Of a stretch of 64,000 nucleotides of DNA, positions 11,201 to 23,564 are shown one piece after another (within the stretch, counting starts at the first letter, position 1; each line of letters begins with the position of its first letter). The position numbers were made by a program, and so were the translations under genes. Source of the stretch: Drosophila persimilis. Its lineage: Eukaryota > Arthropoda > Insecta > Diptera > Drosophilidae. Under the pieces are notes generated by a model. The model did no database searches. It saw only the letters and a list, made by a program, of their open reading frames with translations, and was not told the DNA's origin. The stretch covers positions 4,712,001 through 4,776,000 of the forward strand of contig NW_020825289.1 in assembly GCF_003286085.1 (NCBI RefSeq). The letters are read 5' to 3'.

Positions 11201-14200
11201 CCAATCTGCGAGCAGGCCAGGCAGAAGAAGAAATAGAAAGAGGAATGCCCCTCACCCCTCCCTAAAGAACGTCATAAATTGACTGCGTTTAAAAATTCGA
11301 TGCTCAAACTTAGTTTAGTATTTGATTTACAATAATTTTGGTGGTTGGTGGTGAAATGTCAAAAAAAAAAGAAAAACTATGTAAAATTAATAAGACTAAT
11401 AAAGAAAATATAGCGCATTAAGTAAGATATCGAACAAGACACGAAACAAGAAAAACAAAATGGAAGATACATATGTACAAACGAAAAACTAAAAGATAAT
11501 CAAATAAACAAACACACAAAATGCAAGTTTTACAGGACAAAATTAGCAACATTTGTATATTTTATTAATTAAATACATACAAAAGAAAATTGGAAATGAA
11601 TAAAGGAATTATATCAATGGTACGATGTCTAGGTTTAATTTGTTAGACAATGAAAATGCACACAACGGGATTAGGAATACACTCAATAGGATAGATAATA
11701 AATGTAATTAATTAAAACATGCTAACAGATGATGATATGAATCGTTTGGGTAAGTGAACACAGACAAAAATTTAAAGTTACCTCAACAATTTATGGAGGC
11801 TTCGGAAAAAGGACACTAAACTTAGACTATGACAAATTACTACGATATAGAACTACATATAACTGAACTGGGAAAGTCTTCAAGTGAAAGCTGATGCCGT
11901 CGAGCGAAGAGAAATCTGGATTAATTCGTAAATCCTAGTCGCTTTCCTGCGCAGCTTCCGAGTCTTATGATTGAATTAGTTTGTCTCAGAGCATACGTTT
12001 CATGAACAATTTGAGTTACTTAAGCATTATATCACATGTGTCTCTTGATCATAAATACATACATACATATATCTACGAATAGAGAGCCTAGCCTAGCCTA
12101 CGGTTTATGCTTGCTTCTCTTCTTTTTCACCACCACCACCACTTATATTGTAAATCATCCATATTGGCCTGCATTATAATGTTGTTCGTGTTGTCCAAGA
12201 CGTTGCCGTCCACATTCAGATTGTGGTTGCGGTGTGGGTGCTGTTGCTGCTGCTGTGGCTGCTGCTGCATCTGGTGCTGATGCTGCTGCTGCTGCCTGGC
12301 TTGCAGATAGTTGTGGCTAATGTTCAGATTATTGCTGGACACAGGATTGTTGGCCTGGGCAGCATGCTGCTGCAGTGCAGCAGCAATCGAAGCAGCAGCT
12401 GCTGCAGCCGCCGCCGTTTGCTGGCCATGATGGTGAAGATTCAGATTTAGGTTATTCATTTGCATGGCGCGTTGGGGCTGGTTGGACAGCACCACAGCAG
12501 CAGCAGCAGCTGCCACAACTTGTTGCTGGTGCTGCTGTTGCTGTTGCTGCTGTTGGACATTGTAATTCAAGTTGTTGCGATGTGAGTTGCGAATGGAATT
12601 GTGTTGAATAAAGTTTGTATTGGTGTGACTTGGTGTGGCGATATTCGTCTGGCTGCTGGGCGTGGTCAAGGTCAAGGACTCGTGTGTCTGATCGCGAATA
12701 TTATTCTGCTGGCGCCTGCTGCCCGCCCGCTGATGGGGCAACGGACTTGTGGCGTTTCTTACCTTGACAAATACCCCATTGAAAAGCTTCAATGTCAGCA
12801 GTGCAATAACTATAAAGACCACACAGATGGCGATGCTGATGTAGATAAAGATGCGCATATTCCCATCGAACATTGTGAACAGTGAGTGCTGATGCTCATC
12901 CACCACATCCATGAGTATGGCGAAGTTGGTCAGATGATTGCAGCTGCAGACGCTGTGCGTGCGATTGGTTGACTCCAAGCTGCAACCGTTGGCCGACCAG
13001 GCACTGCACAAGAGAAAGCAATTGTTGAATATGGAAGGAACACACCTCCTACAAATACTTTGGACACTCACTGATCAATATAGTTCCAGAACACACAGGT
13101 GGGATTGGTCACATTCTCCGTTTTCAAATGCTTTAGCGTCAGGGTAATGGGTTGCGAGAGCTGTATATGGCGGCCCTTGCCCAAACTGGCCGAGATCACC
13201 TTGCTGTTTAATATGCGCAAGCGCTGTTGCAGATCCCCCGCACTAGCATCGCTATCGTTGGTCAAGATTGCTGTGTTGCGCACTAAGGCAAATATTTGAT
13301 TATTCACTTGTATTATATTCGTAGTTACTTTGGGACTTACCATAGCTGCGAGAGCTCTTCAGGTCAAAGTGATCATAGCTGGGCTTCAGTATGGACTCCA
13401 GGCGATCAAAGGCGGCAAATACAATACGCACCAGGCCACCTTCGCTATTCTCGATGAGTGCAGCTCGGGGCAATTCGATGCGGTCAGAGCTAATAGGCCA
13501 CTGATCAGAGTCCGGGAAGACCACGCTGGATTGGATTGTTTTCGTTTCCAAAACTCGGACCGAGAGCACTACAGGGAGAGGCGGAGATTGTGTGATGAAA
13601 ATATTTATGGATTGTCATCCCCCAGAGAGAAGCTACTTACATATATTCTTGACTTTTTGCACCACACTGCGCTCCCTGATAATCGTATCGGCCAGAAGGA
13701 AGGCATTGTATTCCAAGCCTGTTAGCAGGGATGTGGCCACACGCATTTGATCCTCAGGATTGAGATCCAGCCACGAAGACAGCTGCGACTCATCCAGCAA
13801 GTTGGAGCCAGTTTTAACCACACAATGCAGGAGTTCCATGATCATAGCCTCCCTCTGCCGCTGATCGGGGAAAGTCTCCTTGTCGTGCAGCATTTTCTCG
13901 GACACGGTTTGGATGATCTTGGTGGTGACCAGCATGTCCCCGCCATAGAGGGTTTTGCTGCTCGTAACCTCGGACATGTCATTGGCAATGGAAATCAGAG
14001 AAGAGTCTCGTTGGTTCACTCGCATCTCCAGATTGTTTAGCCACAGGCTGCGACACTGCGTTAGATCTGGCGTTAGTGGATGCCAGGTGGGCTCAAAGTT
14101 TCGCAGACGCTGATTGACCTTGTGGGCCATGGTCACTGGCGGCTCACAGCTGCTGCTATTGTACAAACAGTCGCTACTGGTGGACATGGGGGTCGTGGTG

Positions 14201-16166
14201 CTGGTCCCAGCCATTTCTTCATCGTCCTCATCGAAGCTTGAATCTGGCATTCGTTTCATCAGCACACAGCGCCATTTGGCAATGCCGGCGGCACCGCCCG
14301 GGCACGGCTGAACATTCACATCTCCCACACGGGTCATGTTCCAGAAGAGATTCCTGGCATGGGTGGGCCCACAGAAGAGCTTGGTCTCGTCATCGGCTCC
14401 GGCCATGCCAGCAGCATTAAGATTGATGTTATTTATGGTTCGTACAGCGCTTCCGTTGCTTGAAACCGATGGGCCACTGGCCGCTGTTCCCGGAGTCCGA
14501 TTGGGAGAGCTCTTTGTGGTTAGAAGCGTGCCATCATCAGTTCCACCTCCTCCTACTCCAGTTAGGATGCGAGTATTTGAGGGTGCTGTGGCATTGCTTG
14601 CAGCTGGAACCTTGCCGCTGGGCTTGGTGGGCGTGGTCTCGTCTGTGTGATGGTTGTGGTGGTGATGGAGTTGTGGCGGCGGCGGTAGACCATCGCGACG
14701 ACCAGCTGGATGCTTGGTGGTCGTGGTGGAGGTCGCTACTCCCTTGAGACGTCCGCCCGGTAGGGTGGCTGTGCTGCCCGGCGGCGTGGCATGCGTGGCA
14801 GGCGGTGGTATATTAAACATGCCACCGTTGCCATTGATTCCCACCACGCCAGGCAACGTCGGCAGACGGGGCGGGGCAGACGCACCTCCAGATCCGCCGC
14901 CGATATTCGTCGGATGTATCAGACCGCTGCCATTGCCAAAGATTGGCGGCCCATTGTTCAGCACCCATGGCGGTGGACTGGGTCTGTTCGTCGTGGTCGA
15001 CGTCTGCGCCGCCGAAACGCACTGATAATGTGCCTCGAGATATTTGTGTGTGCCGGGACAGGGGTCCCCGAACATGCTGGTCGCCGCCAGCACACTGCAA
15101 CTGTTCTTGTGAGCACATCTGCAATTGGAATTGGATTGGAGAACGGGCTCCCATCACGCAGTTCAGTTTAAAGACCTACCTTGAATTCAGAACCGTGAGG
15201 GACTTGGGAAACATGCAGTTAACGCTCCATTCCACGTTGCCATGATCGTTGCATATGGTAATCGAGAAGCGTCCATAGTTGGCCCGTATCAGATTGATTA
15301 GCTCTCCTTGCTCGCACTCAATGGTCAGTTTCTTGCCCTCGCAGGCATAGGCTGTTTGGTACTTGGGAGCTGCAAATCGAACAATTCGTAAGTTGAAGAT
15401 CATATGTAGTTGGTCGGATAATAAAGAATATGTGTAAATATATATATATATATATATATGGCATATAGAGAAAGTATTGATTAGCGTTGCGTTGATTTGT
15501 TGTAGTTTGGTTTGGTTTGGTTTTGTGATGATGGATCTGCAAATACACTTACGCTCTATATGGATACAAATATACAGATATTGTAGATAGATAATGTGAT
15601 ATTTAGCATGATACGCTTTTACGCTGCCTGGGATATACTTAGTATATATTTAGTGGCTGTTTGTGGTTTTGGTGGATCGATAGCGATGGATGCTTTGTTG
15701 CAAGTAGAATAGTAGTCATAAATACCAAGTCCTGCCAGCCCCAGCTCACGAGTCGTCAACAGTCAATAGTTTATCAGCCATTTAAGCTTCGATTTGTACA
15801 TCTTAAAGAAGAGAAAAGAAAAATATAAAGACATTGTTATGTAATTACTGAATATTAGTTGGGCCATCGACCCGTCTAAAACTTCTCTATAAAAAACTAG
15901 TTTGGTGACCTATTTTCAGATGCATTACCTCTTATAATATTCCATTCCATAGCTCTCATATGGCAAAGCAGGCTTGAATGACTAATGTCTTATCTGCAGA
16001 AGACAAACACAAATAAGAAAATTATTTACTGAAATCCATTACAGCACACACGCACGCACAGACACAGTGATAGACACTCAGGAAATAGACAAATAAAAGA
16101 TGGGAGAAAGGGAGCCTAAAAATACACACCCTTCTCCATGATCTGTATGTAGTTGTTGCTGGCCAT
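8206..16166 (-). CDS. Cirl: Latrophilin/Cirl, adhesion G-protein-coupled receptor
   Basis: Minus-strand coding exons: 16166-16130 (tentative first exon), 15369-15180, 15118-13641, 13568-13341, 13282-13072, 13003-12763, 11143-10978, 10906-10677, 10615-10518, 10448-8706, 8638-8206. They join in frame to about 1684 residues, matching Drosophila Cirl. Order: RBL/SUEL lectin domain (from [17 protein letters not shown]), Ser/Thr/Pro linker, hormone-receptor motif, GAIN domain with the autoproteolysis site CNHL/TNF (cleavage near 12930/12931), seven membrane segments, and a cytoplasmic tail of about 580 residues with Gln, Gly and acidic runs ending YLEPLAK. In flies Cirl tunes mechanosensation in chordotonal neurons by lowering cAMP. 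The proposed first exon ([12 protein letters not shown]) has the right phase but is no signal peptide; another 5' exon with one probably exists. Confidence 0.95.
12127..13003 (-). CDS. Cirl: Alternative Cirl 3' end: one-TM form by intron retention
   Basis: The exon that carries the GPS and first membrane segment (13003-12763) reads straight through its donor (GTAAGA at 12762) and stays open for 211 codons to a TGA/TAA-type stop at 12127. The extra tail begins [14 protein letters not shown], is rich in Asn, Gln, His and polyalanine, and ends in four Trp. The product would have the full ectodomain, GPS and TM1 but no other membrane helices (about 1006 residues). A minus-strand AATAAA sits at 11566-11561, about 560 bp past the stop and inside the retained intron, as expected for an alternative terminal exon. 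The amino-acid makeup of chance Gln/Ala frames is a caution: CAG-type repeats are often open in several frames. Confidence 0.55.
12240..12560 (-). repeat. CAG/GCA-type triplet runs in Cirl retained intron
   Basis: Interrupted CTG/CAG triplet runs (12240-12300, 12366-12420, 12495-12555) encode Gln and Ala blocks in the alternative Cirl tail on the minus strand. Similar CAG blocks occur in the main Cirl tail at 9300-9440. Confidence 0.7.
15370..16129 (-). other. Cirl: Cirl 5' intron
   Basis: No coding sequence is supported. The stretch has a TA microsatellite at about 15438-15460 and TTTGG repeats near 15505-15520. It is the intron between the tentative first exon and the lectin-domain exon, or contains the true signal-peptide exon in a form I could not pick out. 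Confidence 0.45.
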
Positions 16167-16784
16167 CGATTTGCGCCTCGTCGTGCAGAACAAAGACCCG
16201 TTTTCTTTGTATACGTACAAAATGCAGTTGCATGTAGAGAAAAGTTGGCGCTGGCTGCGCTGCGACTGCAGGCAGTGCGCTTGCTTCATGCTACATACTC
16301 AGCACGCACGTATCCAAGTTTTTGCTGCTGCACAGTCGCTGCTTTGCCCCTTGGAGCACCATTTTCTATGGTTTTCTTTGTTCTGTCTTGTCGCTCCACC
16401 ATATGCATTTTCAAGCACAATTTTCAGTGTTAAAATCAAAGAATTATGTGGGGTTTTTTTTGTAAGTTCCATTTTGGCACTTTAATTAAAACTTTCTGGT
16501 TAATTTCGCTGGCTAATGGTTTTTCCAGACACTCCAAATATGCTGACGTTGGCTTGTAATTGGAAAATTGTGATGGCAGACTGGCTCAAGCCGCAGTTTT
16601 CATTTAACGTGATTCACAATTTTCAATTTTTTAAATCACATTATTTTAACAATAGGCCTTTGAAATTTTATTTCTCACTAATTCGAATAAATTAATTCGG
16701 CCTTTCAAGCGTGGCTCAAGAAGAAAATTTTTAGAGAAATTCTGTATACTTGAATTTGTGCAGAGTGTGACCGCCGAGCACAGA

Positions 16785-17225
16785 AAAACGAACTTAGCCC
16801 ACTTAAGCCCCCTATATTTAAATAGTTCAACTACTTGAGGTAAATGGCGGAAAATATTAACGATTTTGAATTTTTTTTGTAGATTCATGCCATCTTTCCT
16901 CTGAACTTAAAAAAAAACACTATTTCTTCCACCTGAACTGCGCTAAAATGAATCAATTTTCATTATTTTCGGTGGAATATTGAAACACCCGCTTAGTCTA
17001 CAATGGGCTAATCGTTCACCGTTAAGGATTGGAAACAATATTTTCGATTTTGATATTCCGGCGAATATTACTAGCTAGATAGAACCCTTAGTTCTGCCCA
17101 TATAGTTTTAAGCCGTTGATGAATACATTTTCTTCAAGATTGGCTAGTTTTTAGTCCTTTCTTTTATTGTACTTTGGCTAAAACAAGGCATAAACAAAAT
17201 AGTTCAACAAAAAAAAAACAGTCGC
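16785..17225 (+). repeat. Dispersed repeat R1, second long copy
   Basis: This copy matches 3105-3440 in the same orientation and extends further right. Additional words (ATTTTCTTCAAGATTG..TA.TTTT and a run of A followed by CAGTCGCAATGTT) recur in the copy at 17450-17625. It lies between the 5' end of Cirl and the NPDC1-like gene. Confidence 0.75.
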
Positions 17226-19082
17226 AATGTTGCTGGCATTTGAAGACATGATATGATACGTGCATAGCCCATAGTATACCCTATTTCGTTAATTTTATAT
17301 GAAGATGAAACGTAATTTATAAAGACCTTTTCTCAAATTGATATTCTTTAGACATATTCAAGTACATCGACCCTGATACCAACGTATCATATCCTTTTCC
17401 CTAGGGTATGAATATTAGTGTTGCCGGGAATCATTGTTGTCAACCGGTTATTCACCAATAAATACTAGTTTTTGATCTTCCGTCGAATAATCCCAGCTAT
17501 ATAGATCACTCAGTTTTGCTCCGATAATTTTATATGATTGCTGAATCAATTTTGTTCAAGATTAATTACTTTTAAGTACTGGCATGTTCAATGTTCAACA
17601 AAAAAAACAGTAGCAACGTAAGTGAATATGGAATGTCACGTCACGTTAATGAATTGGAACTCGACTTGGAACTGGCGCCGCGCAGATTCGGTTCGATTAC
17701 TACCACTTCAAAGCTTAAATTCAAACTTAATTCTAAGTTTGGATCTCAGCTGAGCTTTTCTTAGCACGTATAAGCTTTCATCCTTTGCATGAAAACCTTT
17801 CCTTGAGGCAAACCTCACACTAAGTAGCCATTTTGCAGCCTTTTCATGAATGGTAAGGAACTCCCGAAGGAGTTGTGGAAAGTTGCTCATTTTAGTATAC
17901 CTAATTGGCTAGATCGTTTAGAAACCATATATTAATTTTAAAATGTTCCGTGTCATTGACGTACTTTGGGTAGAGTTGCACCATTAATTACCGATCCTTC
18001 CTTACTGACTAGTTTAGGGACCTCCCAATCCTACTTACACATTCATCTGCATAGCAGAGCTTTCGGGCGGAAATTCATTGATAAAAATAAAGTTTGCCCT
18101 ATCCCAAGCGAAAATGGTTCGCGCGTGCCCACCGAAAATCTGGTGGAGCAGGGAGGGGGGCTGTCGGGTGGCTCCTCTATTGCCAGACACAGAGTGTGTG
18201 TATTTGTGGCAGCCACCTGCTAGCTGATGGAGAGTCGACTCTTGCCTCGGCTTTTTCATGAATGCATCCGAGTTTATTCAAAGAATGGTGGGACGTGCAA
18301 AGCTTTCTTTTTTTGATGGCTCGCGCAGGCGCCTCTCGGAGGGACAGTGCTCGGACTGCCCGCAAAAGCTACCCGCAACATTTAACAGCGCGGGGGCGGA
18401 CACGTATAACATTTGCGTCACAGCTCGGTGGCTGTTGCTGTTTTTGCCGCCGCCAGGCTCATTCAAACAACGACTAACGAAGGCAACGCACGGCGAACGG
18501 ATCTGAATTTCGTATCCCCATCCATATCCTTCCATATGTATCTGTTTCCCATTGAAGAACAAGTTTCCCCCTCTTCAATCTGAAAGAAAACTGCAACATT
18601 TGACATTTTAACCATCATTTGACACTGCAACGTCATCTTGTTCAACGGTAGACATTGAAAAAAGAGTGAAAAAGTTCCGTTAAGTGTCGAGAACTGTGCA
18701 AAAACCTGGACGCCCACGCGACACGAAACTTTTGCGGTGCGGTCTATGGTATACGGTTGTACCTTGTCGTTCAGTGCAGTTCGGGCTTCGGCTCTGGAGC
18801 AACCACTAGCAGCTGGCAGAACTTTGCCCATATCGTATGTGTATTCGTGCTGAAAATCAATAAACTCTGTCGTCGTCGTTGTGTAGGCTGCTCTGCTGAA
18901 AGGGCAAAACCGTCAACGTCAACCCGTCAGTAGCAGCCACCGTTAACCGGCCATATGGCAACTGTGCATTGTTAGGAAATTGTTATAGAATCGCGCAATA
19001 AAGGAAGGGAATCTTCAGCAATCGGTTAAGCACCTGAGGACCTAGAAATTGTACAATTATAAGTGCCAGAGAGCCTTGCAAT
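17226..19082. other. Intergenic DNA and probable 5' region of the NPDC1-like gene
   Basis: Apart from the R1 fragment at 17450-17625 I see no supported gene. Several frames of 60-120 codons on both strands (for example 18463-18831 minus) have no family features. The part from about 18600 rightward probably holds the promoter and 5' UTR of the gene starting at 19083; no TATA box could be fixed. Confidence 0.4.
17450..17625 (+). repeat. Dispersed repeat R1, right-hand module
   Basis: It shares with 17030-17225 the order TTTTGAT.TTCCG.CGAAT, AGCTA.ATAGA, TTTTGC or TTCTGCCC, ATAATTTTAT, GCTGAAT/GATGAAT, TTCAAGATT, then TTCAACAAAAAAAACAGT. So it is a second, more diverged tandem copy of the module in the 16785-17225 unit. 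Confidence 0.65.
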
Positions 19083-21713
19083 ATGGCGTCCAGATTGGAA
19101 ATGAACGTTAGCATGGCACTGCTTGCAGCTGTGGTGTGCAGCATAGTGGGTCATTGCGAAATGTCCGTATACCCAGGTATGCCTAAAAATAGCACAAATC
19201 CACTTACACACAATCATATAGATTCATACATACATACACACATATAGTTTTAAGTTTTGTGCGTCGTGAATGGCGCAGGAGGAACGAACCAGCGAACGAG
19301 AAGCCAAGCCAGGACATTTGCCACTTCGTTTTGTGTATACTGTGCACTAGATATAGGTACATGTACATATACCTACATACATTTATAGATATGTATATGT
19401 AAGTATGTACATATATATGTATACTGTATGTATCAAATATTCACGAATCAAACCAAAACACCCACGCGCCCTTTGACTTCGGGTTCACGTCTGCCTTACG
19501 GAATACATACACGTACACTAGTATAGTATATAAAATGCAGCGTCAGAGTGCACACACACATATATATATGTATATATAATTGGATTTACAGTTCTATTGG
19601 TGTATGCATGTAATTGTCCGCCCACACAGGTGGGAGGCGGCCTTTGGTTATTTGCAATCTGTGAAAGGGATTTCCGCATGATTTTTTTCGAAATATGTTT
19701 CCGTTGGGCAGCTCCTTAGCCCCATTCTACAGAGTTTCCGCAGGTCCTTCCGCAATTGTATGCGCAACACATAACGGTACACTAAACGCGATACAATTTT
19801 CGAAGCACGTCACAGGCCCGTGGCCTGTACTGACTCTCGACTCGCTTTCTTTCTCGCCTTCTGGCGTGTTTGCTTTTGGCCTGTGCGCGTGTGTAATTGG
19901 TCTATTTTTAGGCCATTGGCAATTAAATGGACTTTTGTTTGTCTATTTCGAATCCTTTTTCTGGTATTGCCTTGGCCCAAAGAACGCGAGAGAGGTGGGC
20001 GGCGGCGGGTCACAGACCGTTTCGTGTTGCGGCTATTTCGGACTGCTTCTATTTTCCGACTACTTTCTATTTTTCGACCGCTGACACGCACGAAATTTGT
20101 CATTAACATAATCACACCACGCCTCTCGTCAACGCCCACTAATCAATTGCTCCTTTTGCCTACCCCCACTCTACCAGGACTACGCCGCCGACCCATACAG
20201 GCGCCCGCTATGGATCCGCAGAACGAGCAGGAATACGCTTTCCTTGCCCAAATGATGGAGCAGTACGCCCGCCGCCGGCTTCAGCATCAATTTGACCAGC
20301 AGCTGCACGAGATAAACATGAAGCTGGAACGCCAGCGGCAGCTGCTCGAGATGGAGCGCTACCGCCAGCGACAGCAGGAGCTGCAGGTGGAGCGTGAGAC
20401 GGAGGATGACTATGACGGTAACCTTAACAACCTGAACAACCAGCAGTACGACCAATACGACAACGCGGAGGCCGAGCCCAGCTACGGCAGTCCCATCAGT
20501 AATGTGCCCGATATCCACTCGCCGGTGTATTTGCCCAGTCTTCCAAATCTTCCGAATCTGCCCAGCCGCCACGGTCTTCCCAACTTAGGTCGGAATAGTG
20601 TACCACGCGAGAGGATTCCCTTCGCGGTAGGACCCAACGATGCGCGCTTTTTCGACAACCCGAGCGATCCCTCGGGCGAGCTGGACTCTCGAGCCCTAGA
20701 GGACTACGAGGAGTATGCTCCAATTCAGCCCACTCCCGAGGCGGCGACGGCTACCATCAAGACGAAGATTGACACGCCAGTTCATGCACCTGTCCCAGTG
20801 GAGCCGCCCAAACTGCTCGATGCCGCCAATGCCAACTTCCATCGTATCAATCCCAACTCAGCGGCTGCCGCAGCTGTAGCGGGTGTTAATATTCCCCAGG
20901 GTAAAGATCAAACACCCCACAAGCTGAACGCCCTGATCAGTAAGCTGCAGAAGCAGAGCAAGTCCCCGCATGTGGCTCTGGTCAATGGAGGGGGCGAAGC
21001 CAACTCCGATCAGATTGTGCTTCGCCAGCACATGGGAATGAGTAGTGAAATGGGTGTCTACATTGTGGCCTTGATAGCGGGCATGAGCGCAGCGGTGACT
21101 GTGGGACTTCTAGCGCTAGGAGTGACCTGGTAAGTCACCCCCCAAACTAGACGGTATAGAGTAAGTTGTAATACCATTTCTTTACAGGGTCCACAATCGG
21201 AGCAAAGCAGCAGCGGACGTGGACTACCCGGCGTATGGTGTGACCGGACCCAACAAGGACGTCTCGCCCTCGGGCGACCGCAAGCTGGCCCAGAGCGCCC
21301 AGATGTACCATTACCAGCACCAGAAGCAGCAGATCATAGCCATGGAGAACTGTCAGGCTACCGATGGCAGCTGTGGAATGTCCGACGTGGAGAGCGATGA
21401 CGACAACGAGGAAGGCGACTACACGGTGTACGAGTGTCCCGGCTTGGCGCCAACCGGCGAGATGGAGGTAAAGAATCCACTATTCCTGGACGAGACGCCG
21501 GCCACCCCGGCCAACAATCTCTCCTCGGCGGCTGCTACCAACAACAACATTACCCAGGCCACTCCCCAGCAGCCACCCACCCTGAAGAAGGGTACGGTAA
21601 AGCCGAACATGAATCTGTTGAATGCCGCCGCCACAGCTGCCGCTGCCGCTGCAGCTGCTACTGGGCCAACTAATGGAGACGAGTCGAAGCAGAAGCGCAA
21701 GAGCAAGAAGTAA
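19083..21713 (+). CDS. NPDC1/CAB-1 family single-pass membrane protein
   Basis: Coding exons 19083-19176, 20178-21129 and 21188-21713 join in frame to 523 residues. Exon 1 gives a signal peptide (MASRLEMNVSMALLAAVVCS). Exon 2 has a long charged ectodomain, with an Arg/Gln/Glu-rich coiled-coil-like stretch at about residues 50-95, a short LP repeat (SLPNLPNLPSRHGLPNL), and one membrane helix GVYIVALIAGMSAAVTVGLL near residue 340. Just inside the membrane is ADVDYPAYGVTGP, the hallmark of the NPDC1/CAB-1 family. The tail is acidic, then has a polyalanine run and a Lys-rich end. Vertebrate NPDC1 is neural, and worm CAB-1 acts in synaptic transmission. Introns are 1001 and 58 bp. AATAAA at 23030-23035 is a likely poly(A) signal. 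Confidence 0.88.
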
Positions 21714-23530
21714 GCTGCAGATTGCATTTTTTTCCCCCTTGGAAATGCCCGCAGGACGTGGCAACTGGTAAAGTTTGACTGATCCATTGTCAGCCAAAAG
21801 GACACCCCATACTTACAATAGAAATTTGTCTATTCCATGGAATCTAATTCCGCGGCTGCAGCCCGCTCGAGTGCGCAAGAAACATAACATTCCAGATGTC
21901 AAACCCAGATACTCGTACACACACGGCAACTGTCTCTTATCTTCCCTTTGAATAAGCATATAAGTCCTATTACATGTGGCATTGTATTGTATCGTAATCG
22001 CATCGCTAGGGTTTATGTCAAGCCTCCCAGTGCATCTGTTCAGCCCATTGCAAATCCCAACCCCAACCCCATCCCCAGCACCCAACCCCAGTCGAATCCA
22101 GCTGTCAGTTGCAGAATGGGGAGACCAGGTTATGGCATTGCATTGCCTTCACCTGTGCCCATTCAAGCGCAATTGATTCTCTCTTTACAATCCAAGATGT
22201 GTACTTATTTATGTCATAGGACAATTACCCGCACATACTCGTATGTGTATATTATATATGTATATTATATATTGTATATCAAACTCTTTTTTGGTGTCTG
22301 CAACTGGAATCAATTTATATGGGAAGCATACTTAAAAGTCTGGAGCAAAGGGCGGCCACAAGGCGAGCAACCAACTAAATGCTAACTAACATATTATATT
22401 ATTATATACATACACACAAACATATTGATATACACATAGATATATATTCATGTAATTATTGTAATATATATACATACATACATATACCCGGGATTGGGAA
22501 CGGAAGCGCAACCGGAATCCCCTTTTTACTTCGTAACTTCGTAGCTAACTATCTTTTTTATTTTTACTACGCTTTGTGATCGAATCCTAAATTATCTGTG
22601 TCAATTTAGAAATACAATTCTGGTAACCAAATCCAACACCCATACACACTCACACATATGTATGTACTATTAGATTGGAGAAGAGATACGAGAGATACTA
22701 TGTTTTGAGGGAGGCATTATTTAGCGGAGAAGAGAATTATTTACAAGTAAAACTTAACAATAATTTCCCTGCACATTCATGTAAAGTAAATGAAAAACGA
22801 CTGATAACACACAAAAGATAACACGCGTCTATTGTACAAAAATGAAAACGAAACGAAAAAGAAATGAAAATGAAATGAAGGAACGATTAAGAGGGATACG
22901 AGTACTAGCAGAGAAAACTATCAGCGGAAACAAATCCAACAAACAAACAAAAAACCCAAAGAGAAACAATTATAAAAAACTGTAACGAAACATTTGACTA
23001 TTATTATAATATATTCCCCAATTGCTGTAAATAAAACATGAATCGTTTAGGAGGAGGAGGAGATAGACAGAGAGCTAGCTAAAGCTGGGAACCATTTCGG
23101 CCGAAACAATACACAGAAGACAGAATTGAAGAACTAACGAGTTGAAAAACCAACCAAAAAAAACCCAAAAAAACCTAATTGATTGATTGATTACTAGAAC
23201 ATGCAAAGCATCTGGTGGAGGCATTGGAAATTGAATTTGAAATTTAAATCGCAACTGACTTGGCAACAATAAAAATGCAAGCAGAGCAGCATATGTATGT
23301 ACGTTGAGCGTAATGTTGAGTTTGAAATATATATTTTATGGTGTTTGGCTAGAGACACGACAAAATAATCTGATTGAAACCAAAAATGTAACAAAAAAAA
23401 AAAAAGTAAAAACGACACAGAGCCCTACATATATTGTGAATAAAGAGTATAATTTAATTTATTTATGTATGATAATCGTAATAACACAAATTATACAATA
23501 TGCATACAAAATAAACTAAACTAACCCAAA
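21714..23530 (+). other. Likely 3' UTR of the NPDC1-like gene
   Basis: AT-rich sequence with TA-rich microsatellite stretches (22230-22290, 22385-22490) and no supported reading frame. AATAAA signals are present at 23030-23035 and near 23510. Confidence 0.5.
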
Positions 23531-23564
23531 AAATCCTATTCTTTTGAATTTACATTCAAATTAT

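Noticed and set aside
17708-17890. 60-codon minus-strand frame beside repeat R1
   Set aside because: Protein-like in places but too short, no homology recognised, and flanked by repeat debris.
18463-18831. 122-codon minus-strand frame upstream of the NPDC1-like gene
   Set aside because: No recognisable motif, overlaps other frames of equal length, and lies in a probable promoter/5' UTR.
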